Of a stretch of 32,023 nt of DNA, positions 7,672-14,884 are shown piece after piece (position 1 is the first letter of the stretch; each line of letters begins with the position of its first letter). Location of the stretch: contig CALLKA010000075.1 in the NCBI GenBank assembly GCA_938008665.1, positions 1-32,023 on the forward strand, read 5' to 3'. Made by a program: the position numbers and the translations under genes. The stretch comes from an uncultured Bacteroidota bacterium. Its GTDB lineage: Bacteria; Bacteroidota; Bacteroidia; Chitinophagales; Chitinophagaceae. The notes below the pieces were generated by a model. The model ran no database searches. It saw only the letters and a program-made list of their open reading frames with translations, and was not told the origin of the DNA.

Positions 7672-9318
7672 TTATAACGACACGCCTCGCTTCCAAGGAA
7701 TAAAATCATCCTGTTGTAACTGCACTGCTTTCGGAATAATTTCTCCACTTGCAGCTTTAATACAATAATCTAAAATATTTTCTCCCATTTGCTCTATTGT
7801 CGCTAAGCCATCAATAATATCTCCTGTATTTATATCGATGATATCGGACATGCGATTTGCTAACTTAGTATTCGTTGCTACTTTAATCACTGGACAAACT
7901 GGATTGCCAGTAGGTGTACCTAACCCTGTAGTAAATAAAATTAAGGTGGCGCCACTTGCAGCCTTACCCGTTGTTGCTTCCACATCATTACCTGGTGTGC
8001 AAACTAAATGAAGTCCAGGTATCTCAGCAGGCTCTGTGTAATCCAAAACTGCTACTACAGGTGCGGTTCCTCCTTTTTTACATGCGCCCGCACTTTTTAT
8101 TGCATCGGTAATTAAACCATCTTTAATATTACCCGGGGAAGGATTCATATGAAATCCACTACCCACCGCGTGCGCCATTTTATTATATTCCTCCATTAAT
8201 GTCACAAACTTATTAGCAGTTTTTTCATCTACACATCTATCAATTAATTCTTGCTCAGCACCACATAGTTCTGGAAATTCAGCAAGTAAAACCTGTCCCC
8301 CTAATGCAACCAGTAAATCAGCCGTGTGTCCCACTGCAGGATTTGCAGAAATTCCACTAAAGCCATCACTGCCACCGCATTTAACGCCAATACATAATTT
8401 ACTTAATGGTGCAGGCTGACGTTCAATTTTATTTACTTCCACCAAATGAACCAATGTTTGTTGAATGGCTGATTTAATTAATTGCTCCTCACTTTGCGAT
8501 TGTTGTTGTTCAAAGGTGATCAGTGGTTTATTAAAATTTGGATTTCTTTTTTTCAAATCACTTTTAAATTCAGACACTTGTAAATGCTGACAACCCAAAC
8601 TCAATAAAGTAATGCCAGCCACATTAGGATGATCCGCATATGCTGCAAGTAAATTACTTAAGGTAGAAGCATCTTGCCTGGTTCCACCACACCCCCCTTG
8701 GTGATTTAAAAATTTTATACCATCTATGTTTTTAAATACGCGTTGATGAGATATCGGCGCCAAAGCAGTATGCTCCTCAATGCCCATGGCACCTGTTTGT
8801 TGGTAGGTAGCAACCAATTGTTCAGTAAATTCTTTGTACTTATCCGTAATGGTATAGCCTAGTGCATGGTGTAATGATTCTTTGATCACATCCAAGTTTC
8901 TATTTTCACAAAAAACGGTTGGAATAAATAACCAATAATTAGCAGTCCCTACTTTTCCATCTGCCCTATGATACCCATTAAATGTTTTAGCCGCATACTT
9001 ATCAATATTGGGCGCTTGCCAAGCGTAATTATTACCACGATAAGCATAAGCATCAGCTTCATGTTTTGTATTTTCGACCGACATGCGCTCACCCAATAAA
9101 ACTTGATCCATTATAATTTTTCCAACAGTAATACCATACATAATAACGATGGCTCCTTTAGATAAATCCTGAATGAAAAACTTATGCTTCTCTTCAATAT
9201 CTTCCTTTAATATATACGTTGCATCATGGTATTGAATAGTATCACCTTTACTTAAATTAGTTAAAGCGACTAATACATTGTCCTTTGGATGAATTTTGAT
9301 TACTTTATTTATTCCCAT
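7672..9318 (-). CDS. uxaA: UxaA-family altronate/galactarate dehydratase
   Basis: This 548-residue protein matches the UxaA/GarD family, which dehydrates D-altronate (UxaA) or galactarate (GarD) to 2-keto-3-deoxy acids in hexuronate breakdown in the cytoplasm. Residues 1-90 form the SAF domain, followed by the catalytic part. Visible motifs are GKVGTANYW near 121, NHQGGCGGTRQDAS with C210, LGCQHLQ with C243, KCGGSDGFSGISANPAVG and HMNPSPGNIKDG. The conserved Cys/His residues fit an iron-dependent dehydratase. Length is slightly above E. coli UxaA (about 495). No uxaB, uxaC, kdgK or transporter lies in the window, so altronate versus galactarate cannot be settled from context. The gene follows the tRNA terminator and a TAGTTTTG -7 candidate. 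Confidence 0.85.
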   Translation of the reverse strand: MGINKVIKIHPKDNVLVALTNLSKGDTIQYHDATYILKEDIEEKHKFFIQDLSKGAIVIMYGITVGKIIMDQVLLGERMSVENTKHEADAYAYRGNNYAWQAPNIDKYAAKTFNGYHRADGKVGTANYWLFIPTVFCENRNLDVIKESLHHALGYTITDKYKEFTEQLVATYQQTGAMGIEEHTALAPISHQRVFKNIDGIKFLNHQGGCGGTRQDASTLSNLLAAYADHPNVAGITLLSLGCQHLQVSEFKSDLKKRNPNFNKPLITFEQQQSQSEEQLIKSAIQQTLVHLVEVNKIERQPAPLSKLCIGVKCGGSDGFSGISANPAVGHTADLLVALGGQVLLAEFPELCGAEQELIDRCVDEKTANKFVTLMEEYNKMAHAVGSGFHMNPSPGNIKDGLITDAIKSAGACKKGGTAPVVAVLDYTEPAEIPGLHLVCTPGNDVEATTGKAASGATLILFTTGLGTPTGNPVCPVIKVATNTKLANRMSDIIDINTGDIIDGLATIEQMGENILDYCIKAASGEIIPKAVQLQQDDFIPWKRGVSL

Positions 9319-9345
9319 TGACTTTATTATTACTTAAAAATACTA

Positions 9346-9353
9346 CAAAACTA
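9346..9353 (-). promoter_or_regulatory. Candidate -7 element for the uxaA-family gene
   Basis: Read on the minus strand this is TAGTTTTG, a full match to the Bacteroidota -7 consensus TAnnTTTG. It lies 27 bp upstream of the dehydratase start codon and just past the tRNA terminator. No TTG (-33) is present at the usual spacing, so the call is weak. Confidence 0.35.
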
Positions 9354-9363
9354 GTAGGGGCAT

Positions 9364-9395
9364 AAAAAAAGCCAGTATTACTACTGACTTTTTTT
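9364..9395 (-). terminator. Intrinsic terminator after tRNA-Pro
   Basis: On the minus strand a 7-bp stem (GTCAGTA / TACTGGC, one G-U pair) closes a 4-nt loop and is followed by seven T. The stem pairs fully only on the minus strand (a C-A mismatch on the plus strand), so it terminates the tRNA-Ser/tRNA-Pro transcript. Confidence 0.8.
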
Positions 9396-9471
9396 GGTCG
9401 GGAAGACAGGATTCGAACCTGCGACCACCTGGTCCCAAACCAGGTACGCTACCGGACTGCGCTACTTCCCG
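9395..9471 (-). tRNA. tRNA-Pro (anticodon UGG)
   Basis: On the minus strand the 7-bp acceptor stem CGGGAAG pairs with CTTCCCG, followed by discriminator A and an encoded CCA (template TGG at 9395-9397). The D-arm region reads AGCGCAGTCCGGTAGCG. The anticodon loop is TTTGGGA with anticodon TGG. The T-arm contains GGTTCGAATCC. Total length is 77 nt with CCA. It is the second gene of a tRNA pair, 66 nt after tRNA-Ser, and is followed directly by the terminator. Confidence 0.96.
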
Positions 9472-9476
9472 TCCTT

Positions 9477-9512
9477 TTATAACTTTCGTTATAATATTTT
9501 TACCGGTAAAAA
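9477..9512 (-). repeat. Two inverted repeats in the tRNA-Ser/tRNA-Pro spacer
   Basis: Bases 9477-9494 form a perfect 7-bp stem (TTATAAC / GTTATAA) with a 4-nt loop. Bases 9497-9512 (TTTTTACCGGTAAAAA) are a perfect 16-bp palindrome. They lie in the spacer between the two tRNAs and may guide processing of the precursor or partly terminate transcription; this is an inference. Confidence 0.7.
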
Positions 9513-9537
9513 ACTCAAATTCAAGAACTTAAAAGAG

Positions 9538-9626
9538 CGGAGAGGAAGGGATTCGAACCCTTGGTACAGTTTAACCCGTACGGCAGTTTAGCAAACTACT
9601 GATTTCAGCCACTCATCCACCTCTCC
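9538..9626 (-). tRNA. tRNA-Ser (anticodon GCU)
   Basis: On the minus strand the acceptor GGAGAGG pairs with CCTCTCC and the discriminator is G, as in serine tRNAs. The anticodon stem GTAGT/ACTGC carries loop TTGCTAA, anticodon GCT (decodes AGC/AGU). A long variable arm and a T-arm with GGTTCGAATCC complete it, 89 nt in all. Unlike its neighbour it has no encoded CCA: the bases after the discriminator are CTC. It is the first gene of the pair. Confidence 0.96.
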
Positions 9627-9650
9627 TCCAAAAACCTCTTTCGAGGGGTG

Positions 9651-9658
9651 CAAAAATA
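9651..9658 (-). promoter_or_regulatory. Candidate -7 element of the tRNA promoter
   Basis: The minus-strand sequence TATTTTTG matches TAnnTTTG and sits 24 bp upstream of the tRNA-Ser 5' end, as expected for a short-leader tRNA transcript. No TTG at -33 is seen. A small CCTC/GAGG hairpin with a GAAA loop (9635-9646) lies between it and the tRNA. Confidence 0.4.
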
Positions 9659-9823
9659 AGCACTACGACCTTAAATACCTAAAAAAATTCCGGAATAAAC
9701 TTAAATAAACTTAGATCTGGGCCTTGAATACCTCAAATAATAATTTCAACCACAATAATTAGGAAACCAAGTACAATAATTAAATTAAAGGGAGGTAGGA
9801 ATTAGGAAGCAGTAAGGCATGAA

Positions 9824-11251
9824 CTACATCGCTGCCAACTGCACTTTTTGGGTCAACTCCATTACGTTTTCTCTGAACATAGAATCCGTATCCATTAAAT
9901 CCTTTACTGTTTGACAAGAATGTATAACAGTTGTATGATCACGACCACCAAAGTGTTCTCCGATCGTTTTTAATGAATTCTTAGTAAAGGCTTTTGCCAA
10001 GTACATAGTAATTTGACGTGCTTGTACAATTTCACGCTTACGTGTTTTTTGTAATAGCTTATCATAAGGCACTTCGAAAAATTCGCAAACCATTTTCTGA
10101 ATGGCATCGATCGTAATTTCTTTGCTGCTAGTTTTAACAAAGTTGCGTAAAACCTTCTTTGCTAATTCAACATCAATTTCTTTTTTATTCAAAGAAGACT
10201 GTGCTAATAAGGATATCAACGCACCTTCTAACTCTCTTACATTCGTATTAATGTTATATGCCACATACTTCACCACTTCTTTTGGCATATCTAAACCATC
10301 CGCCTTCATTTTCTTTTCCAAAATTTCAATACGCGTATCGTAATCTGGAACTTGAATATCCGCACTTAAGCCCCAACGGAAACGGCTTAATAAACGTTCT
10401 TGTAAACCTTCTAAATCCTTAGGCGCTTTATCTGAAGTTAAAACCAATTGCTTTCCACTTTGGTGCAAGTGATTAAAAATAGCGAAGAATGCATCCTGAG
10501 ATTTTTCAGCTCTATTAAAAAATTGAACATCATCAATAATTAACACATCTATCAATTGATAAAAATGTATGAAATCATTAATTGCATTATTACGACTATG
10601 ATCTTGAAACTGATTGATAAATTTTTCTGAACTCACATATAATACAACCTTATTTGGATGTGCACGCTTTACATCATTTCCAATGGCTTGCGCTAAATGA
10701 GTTTTTCCAAGACCTACACCACCATAAATAACCAAAGGATTAAATGAATTCGCTCCTGGCTTTTCCGCAACTGTTTTACCAGCACGACGCGCCACTCTGT
10801 TACAATCTCCTTCAATAAATGAATCAAATGTGTAATTATGGTTTAACTGAGGATCAATTTGCATTTTCTTCAACCCAGGAATCACAAATGGATTTTTCAC
10901 TGGATTATCAATCACCAACGGGAAATTCATCTCGTTGTTACTGTAGGTTTTCATGCCACTTGCTGGCACATCCATTGAACCTTTTTTGTTGTTACCGCTA
11001 TCCACCATGATACGGTATTCTAATCTAGCTTCTTTTCCTAATTCTCTCTTTAAAGTCTTTGCTAATAAATTAACGTAATGTTCCTCGATGTATTCGTAAA
11101 AAAATTGACTTGGAACTTGAATCAGTAAAACGTTTTCTTTTAAATCAACTGGCTGTATAGGCTCAAACCAAGTTTTAAAGTGCTGCCATTCGACAATATC
11201 TTTAATAATCTTTAAGCAATTACTCCATATTAATTCTGCACTCTTAGCCAT
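9824..11251 (-). CDS. dnaA: Chromosomal replication initiator DnaA
   Basis: The 475-residue protein is a complete DnaA, which opens the replication origin and is an ATP-dependent regulator. Domain I (about 1-85, IWSNCLKIIKD...FKTWFEPI) is followed by a short linker. The AAA+ domain III carries Walker A GGVGLGKT (177-184), Walker B LIIDD (237-241), and ERLLSRFRWG near 285-294 with the arginine-finger and sensor region. Domain IV (about 377-475) carries the DNA-binding signature GGRDHTTV (435-442). The start (MAKSAELIW) follows a 349-bp region with a palindrome, A/T tracts and one imperfect DnaA box, so autoregulation is plausible. The tRNA pair lies about 200 bp downstream on the same strand. 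Confidence 0.98.
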   Translation of the reverse strand: MAKSAELIWSNCLKIIKDIVEWQHFKTWFEPIQPVDLKENVLLIQVPSQFFYEYIEEHYVNLLAKTLKRELGKEARLEYRIMVDSGNNKKGSMDVPASGMKTYSNNEMNFPLVIDNPVKNPFVIPGLKKMQIDPQLNHNYTFDSFIEGDCNRVARRAGKTVAEKPGANSFNPLVIYGGVGLGKTHLAQAIGNDVKRAHPNKVVLYVSSEKFINQFQDHSRNNAINDFIHFYQLIDVLIIDDVQFFNRAEKSQDAFFAIFNHLHQSGKQLVLTSDKAPKDLEGLQERLLSRFRWGLSADIQVPDYDTRIEILEKKMKADGLDMPKEVVKYVAYNINTNVRELEGALISLLAQSSLNKKEIDVELAKKVLRNFVKTSSKEITIDAIQKMVCEFFEVPYDKLLQKTRKREIVQARQITMYLAKAFTKNSLKTIGEHFGGRDHTTVIHSCQTVKDLMDTDSMFRENVMELTQKVQLAAM

Positions 11252-11600
11252 CTTACTTTCTAACCCTTTATATTATGATAAAACTTGTTCCTTTTTGCTG
11301 ATTTCCCTTTCGCCAATTTAACATTTGTTAATCCTTGAATCAGTATGCGAATATGGAGCCTTTATGTTGAAAAAAAAACTTTTTTTTTTGGTTTTTTTTA
11401 CATGTGCCCCAAACATTGGATTCAACACCATTTACTACGGTTAATCAGGCGTTCAAGATAGCACCTTTTTTTAATAATGGTGTAGTTTATCCACTAATTT
11501 TTAAGGTTTTTTTATTCGAAATCCATCTTGATTTGTAATTAAAATTAGCCCCTATCCCATTTGGTCAAATATTGCTACCTTTAACTACTTAATAATAACT
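11252..11600. promoter_or_regulatory. Divergent regulatory region between dnaA and the DUF3127 gene
   Basis: These 349 bp carry no gene. Contents: an inverted repeat TTAACA-TT-TGTTAA at 11318-11331, a run of nine A, one C and ten T at 11370-11389 followed by eight T at 11392-11399, an imperfect DnaA box TTATCCACT at 11487-11495 (one mismatch to TTATCCACA), and a TACCTTTA -7-like element at 11576-11583 facing the DUF3127 gene. It is a regulatory region; I do not see the cluster of DnaA boxes needed to call oriC. Confidence 0.5.
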
Positions 11601-11975
11601 ATGAGCTACGAATTAACCGGCAAGCTACTTGCCAAATACGAAATCATTCAGAGGAAGGAAACCTTTAAAACAAGGGAATTTGTCATTGAAAAGACCGATG
11701 ATATTAATGGTAAAATCATCACTAATTACGTGAAATTTCAGTGTGTTCAGGATCGTACGACTATGCCAGATCGCTTTAACCTAGGCGATACTGTAAAAGT
11801 CCTTTTTAATATTAAAGGTTCCAAGTGGAATAAGGACGGTAAGGACAATTATATCACCAATTTAGATGCTTGGCGTATGGAAGCAGTTCAATTGGGCGGT
11901 AATACGGCTCCAACTGAAGCCAATACCTATTTTGACATTCCTGCAAACGAATCAGGCGACGACCTTCCTTTCTAA
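11601..11975 (+). CDS. DUF3127 protein with SSB-like C-terminal tip
   Basis: The 124-residue protein matches the DUF3127 family of Bacteroidota. It starts MSYELTGKLLAKYE, has several beta-strands (REFVIEK, TNYVKFQCVQ, TVKVLFNIKGSKW, YITNLDAWRMEAV) compatible with an OB-fold, then a flexible stretch (GGNTAPTEANTYFDIPANE) and ends in SGDDLPF. That acidic tip closely resembles the DDDIPF C-terminus by which bacterial SSB recruits partner proteins. The order OB-like core, flexible linker and acidic Pro-Phe tip is the SSB layout, so a single-stranded-nucleic-acid-binding role is a reasonable inference, supported loosely by its position divergent from dnaA. No tested function is known to me. A gap with strong inverted repeats follows the gene. 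Confidence 0.85.
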   Translation: MSYELTGKLLAKYEIIQRKETFKTREFVIEKTDDINGKIITNYVKFQCVQDRTTMPDRFNLGDTVKVLFNIKGSKWNKDGKDNYITNLDAWRMEAVQLGGNTAPTEANTYFDIPANESGDDLPF

Positions 11976-11982
11976 TTATTAC

Positions 11983-12044
11983 ACTAGAATTGGGCATATA
12001 ATATAGTCACCAGATGAACACTATATTATATGCTCAATTCTAGT
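11983..12044 (+). repeat. Near-perfect 25-bp inverted repeat
   Basis: Arms 11983-12007 and 12020-12044 are complementary at 24 of 25 positions around a 12-nt loop. Each arm begins or ends with ACTAGAATTG / CAATTCTAGT. The one mismatch is a G-U pair in plus-strand RNA but an A-C clash in minus-strand RNA, so a folded plus-strand transcript is the better explanation. It starts 7 bp after the DUF3127 stop codon and lacks an adjacent T-tract. Confidence 0.9.
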
Positions 12045-12060
12045 TTGATTATATATAAAT

Positions 12061-12089
12061 AGTCTATTATATGTAGACTGCATTTTTTT
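12061..12089 (+). terminator. Hairpin with T-tract before the FAD oxidoreductase gene
   Basis: A 6-bp stem (AGTCTA / TAGACT, 7-nt loop, 12061-12079) is followed by GCA and seven T at 12083-12089. It resembles an intrinsic terminator for the DUF3127 transcript, though the stem is AT-rich and short. It ends 18 bp before the next start codon. A third small inverted repeat (TTAGG / CCTAA, 12088-12104) overlaps its T-tract. Confidence 0.5.
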
Positions 12090-12107
12090 AGGATAAAAAC
12101 CTAACCC

Positions 12108-13748
12108 ATGCAAAAAACAATCGCTTTAAAGCTGACCCCCTCCGAAGTTGCTAGCCAACCCATTTTATTGAATGCTATTTCCCAAGCATTGGCTGAGCCA
12201 AGTTTCAATATCCAAGGATTTCATATTCTCAAACAATCTATTGATGCACGAAGCCGCCAACAGGTTTGGGTGAATTTGAGCATATTAGTATTTATCAACG
12301 AAGCGCCAAGTCAAAGATTTACTACACCCCTTCTTTTTGAAGATTTGCCATTAAATGCCAAGGAGGTTATCATTATCGGTGCTGGACCTGCGGGATTATT
12401 TGCTGCCCTGGAATGTATTCAGCTAGGACTTAGACCCATTATATTAGAAAGAGGTAAGGATGTAAGATCGCGCAGAAGAGATTTGGCTAAATTAAATAAG
12501 GAAGGTGTGGTCAATCCAGAGAGTAACTATTGCTTTGGAGAAGGAGGCGCAGGCACTTATAGTGATGGTAAATTATATACCCGTAGTAATAAGCGAGGCA
12601 GTATTGATAAAATTTTACGTTTGTTTTACCAGTTTGGGGCTGACGAAAATGTTTTATACCAGGCACATCCGCATATTGGCACCAATAAATTACCGCATAT
12701 AATTACTGCGATGCGTGAACAAATTGAAGCATCGGGCGGAAAAGTTTTATTCAATAAAAAACTTGTCAACTTTACAATCGAAAATGAATTTATCAAGGAA
12801 GTGATTACAGAAGATGGTGCTCATTTTAAATGCGAATCACTTATACTAGCAACAGGCCATTCGGCACGAGATATATTCAATTTATTTTATGAAAAAAACA
12901 TTTTAATTGAAGCCAAACCATTTGCTTTAGGTGTAAGAGTAGAACATCCACAAAATATTATAGACCGCATACAATATCATTGTATCACCAAAGATCCAAA
13001 TTTACCACCAGCAGCTTATAATTTAGTGGAACAAGTTAGCGAACGTGGGGTATTTAGTTTTTGCATGTGCCCAGGTGGTATTATTGCACCTGCAGCAACT
13101 GCGCCTGGTGAAATTGTGGTGAATGGCTGGAGCCCAAGCAAGCGAGACAACCCCTATGCAAACAGTGGTATGGTTGTTCAAATTGACACGCCCACAGCAT
13201 TAAAGTATATTAATCAGCAATGGAATAAAAATAAAACAAATACAAATCCGCTAATTGAAAAAACGGTAAAAAGCAATACGGTTCATCCTTTAAGCTTGTT
13301 GGCATTTCAACAACAAGTGGAGCAAGCTGCATTTTTAGTAGGCGGCGGATTGCAAGTAGCACCAGCAGCAAGGCTGGTCGACTTTTGCACCAATAAATTA
13401 TCCGACACCTTACCCGACGCAAGTTATTTACCTGGCTTACTATCTGCTCCTTTACAAAAAGTATTACCCGATTTTGTTCATAAAACTTTACAAGAAGGAT
13501 TTAAGGCATTTGGAAAAAAGATGAAAGGCTATTATACCAATGATGCAATTGTCGTGGCCACTGAAAGTCGCACTTCATCGCCCGTGCGAATACCAAGAGA
13601 TGCAGATACATTAACACATCCTCAAATAAAAAATTTATACCCTTGTGGTGAAGGTGCTGGTTATGCTGGTGGGATTGTAAGTGCAGCAATGGATGGACAA
13701 AAAATTGCCCAAATTATTGCACAAAAAACACTTCAAATTAAAATTTAG
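12108..13748 (+). CDS. COG2509-type FAD-dependent oxidoreductase
   Basis: The 546-residue protein belongs to the uncharacterised NAD(P)/FAD-dependent dehydrogenases grouped as COG2509. An N-terminal domain of about 85 residues precedes the dinucleotide-binding fold: VIIIGAGPAG at 87-96, followed by the ILERGKDVRSR segment. Middle motifs include YCFGEGGAGTYSDGKLYTR, the second FAD contact LILATGHSARD, and CMCPGGIIAPAAT. The C-terminal FAD motif is NLYPCGEGAGYAGGIVSAAMDG near 510-531. The protein should be cytoplasmic and bind FAD; substrate and partner are unknown for this family. It converges on the S1/P1-family gene with only 8 bp between stop codons. An inverted-repeat-rich gap precedes it, so it probably has its own promoter, which I could not locate. 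Confidence 0.85.
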   Translation: MQKTIALKLTPSEVASQPILLNAISQALAEPSFNIQGFHILKQSIDARSRQQVWVNLSILVFINEAPSQRFTTPLLFEDLPLNAKEVIIIGAGPAGLFAALECIQLGLRPIILERGKDVRSRRRDLAKLNKEGVVNPESNYCFGEGGAGTYSDGKLYTRSNKRGSIDKILRLFYQFGADENVLYQAHPHIGTNKLPHIITAMREQIEASGGKVLFNKKLVNFTIENEFIKEVITEDGAHFKCESLILATGHSARDIFNLFYEKNILIEAKPFALGVRVEHPQNIIDRIQYHCITKDPNLPPAAYNLVEQVSERGVFSFCMCPGGIIAPAATAPGEIVVNGWSPSKRDNPYANSGMVVQIDTPTALKYINQQWNKNKTNTNPLIEKTVKSNTVHPLSLLAFQQQVEQAAFLVGGGLQVAPAARLVDFCTNKLSDTLPDASYLPGLLSAPLQKVLPDFVHKTLQEGFKAFGKKMKGYYTNDAIVVATESRTSSPVRIPRDADTLTHPQIKNLYPCGEGAGYAGGIVSAAMDGQKIAQIIAQKTLQIKI

Positions 13749-13756
13749 CGCTACGT

Positions 13757-14755
13757 TTAATCGTTGGCTTTAGGCTTACCTTTTTTTGATATTAATAAGC
13801 TATCCTGTATTAATCTATTGCTCTTAAATGATTTTAATTCAGCAGATAAATTAAGTGAAATATCTCTTGTAATAAAACTAGGCTTGCCCGCATTTACCCA
13901 TGCTGTATACCAAAAATCAGAAAGCATATTTGCAGATGCAACTAATTGATTATTGATAGTGCCACCTAATGCATCGGCATAAGCCTCCGCAAACTCCTTG
14001 GTGTACATTCTAGTATTTTTACCATAGTACATTTGCATCTTATACTTTTGCTCAGGTGTAAATGATTTAGAAACTTCAATTTCTTTTGCAAACATTTCAG
14101 GAAGTAAAGCATATGCTTTACGAATATCTGCCCATAAAGCCGCTTCTGGATTTTTTAAATACTTCGCTTTATGCGGATTATACAATTGGTATTGATCAAT
14201 ACGTAAACTAGGAATAAAAGATTCCCATAAACTATGCATTCCTTTTTGACCTGATAGTTGACCATCATAATTATTAGTGATATGCAAAGGCACATGTAAG
14301 TCGCCGACATAATGCCCTAAATCTGCTGCATAAAATAGAATGCTATCCTTGTTTTTGGATTTAAACGCATTCGTTAATTTCTCCAAACTCGTCAATACAT
14401 TATAAGGACCATATCCATGTTTATCTAAAGTATCAAATGAATATTTTTTAAGTGCAGACGCCCAATCCATCGGCATTTCGTTAATTGAATTTGGGCCGTA
14501 TTCTTCTATATCAATAATATGTTTGCTTCCCTCCGTTTTATCGGTGTTTTTTCGATTATCCGCTCTAGGTGCATTTTCTACCAAATATTCCATGTCCTGG
14601 TGAAAGAAAGATTGTAAAGGCGCAGGCAAACTGTATATCGCAATTTGATTAATGGTGCGGTGCACTAAAAAGCCCCAGCTACTTAGCCCAAAAAATAATA
14701 TGGTAACAACAAAAAAATAGACTGATTTCCTTGTATTAAAAATATTTGAGCGCAT
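13757..14755 (-). CDS. S1/P1 nuclease or zinc-dependent phospholipase C family protein
   Basis: The 332-residue protein has an N-terminal hydrophobic segment (residues about 12-26, SVYFFVVTILFFGLSSWG) that serves as signal peptide or anchor. Next comes the family pattern of a Trp at the mature N-terminus with a nearby His (SWGFLVHRTINQIA, W27 and H32), then KHIIDIEEYGP, the metal-binding core GHYVGDLHVPLH (H-x3-D-x-H) and MHSLWE. These residues bind the trinuclear zinc centre in S1/P1 nucleases and related phospholipases C. An exported hydrolase for nucleic acid or phospholipid is likely; the substrate cannot be chosen from sequence. The C-terminus is basic (SKKGKPKAND). It is divergent from the ABC transporter genes. 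Confidence 0.8.
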   Translation of the reverse strand: MRSNIFNTRKSVYFFVVTILFFGLSSWGFLVHRTINQIAIYSLPAPLQSFFHQDMEYLVENAPRADNRKNTDKTEGSKHIIDIEEYGPNSINEMPMDWASALKKYSFDTLDKHGYGPYNVLTSLEKLTNAFKSKNKDSILFYAADLGHYVGDLHVPLHITNNYDGQLSGQKGMHSLWESFIPSLRIDQYQLYNPHKAKYLKNPEAALWADIRKAYALLPEMFAKEIEVSKSFTPEQKYKMQMYYGKNTRMYTKEFAEAYADALGGTINNQLVASANMLSDFWYTAWVNAGKPSFITRDISLNLSAELKSFKSNRLIQDSLLISKKGKPKAND

Positions 14756-14860
14756 ACACTAAATTTTGCACGAAGATAGCCTATTATCCCCTTTTATAAC
14801 CGCTACAAGGTTAAATTTTCCATTTGATAAATTGAGGCATCGATTGTGAAAAAATGAGAT

Positions 14861-14868
14861 TAATTTTG
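14861..14868 (+). promoter_or_regulatory. Candidate -7 element for the ABC transporter operon
   Basis: TAATTTTG is a full match to TAnnTTTG, ending 16 bp before the ATG at 14885. A TTG occurs 14 bp upstream, shorter than the usual 19-23 bp spacing, so the match is partial. Confidence 0.35.
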
Positions 14869-14884
14869 ATTCAAATTGAAAAAT

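Noticed and set aside
9394..9591. A 65-residue plus-strand open frame containing GFEPATT and RDSNPW
   Set aside because: It runs antisense through tRNA-Pro and part of tRNA-Ser; such peptides are a familiar artefact of T-arm sequences.
11252..11600. Replication origin next to dnaA
   Set aside because: Only one imperfect DnaA box is visible and no clear unwinding element with box cluster; origins in this phylum are often not beside dnaA.
14876..14884. TTG start for the ABC ATPase
   Set aside because: The ATG at 14885 gives the normal N-terminus, and the TTG would add only three residues.
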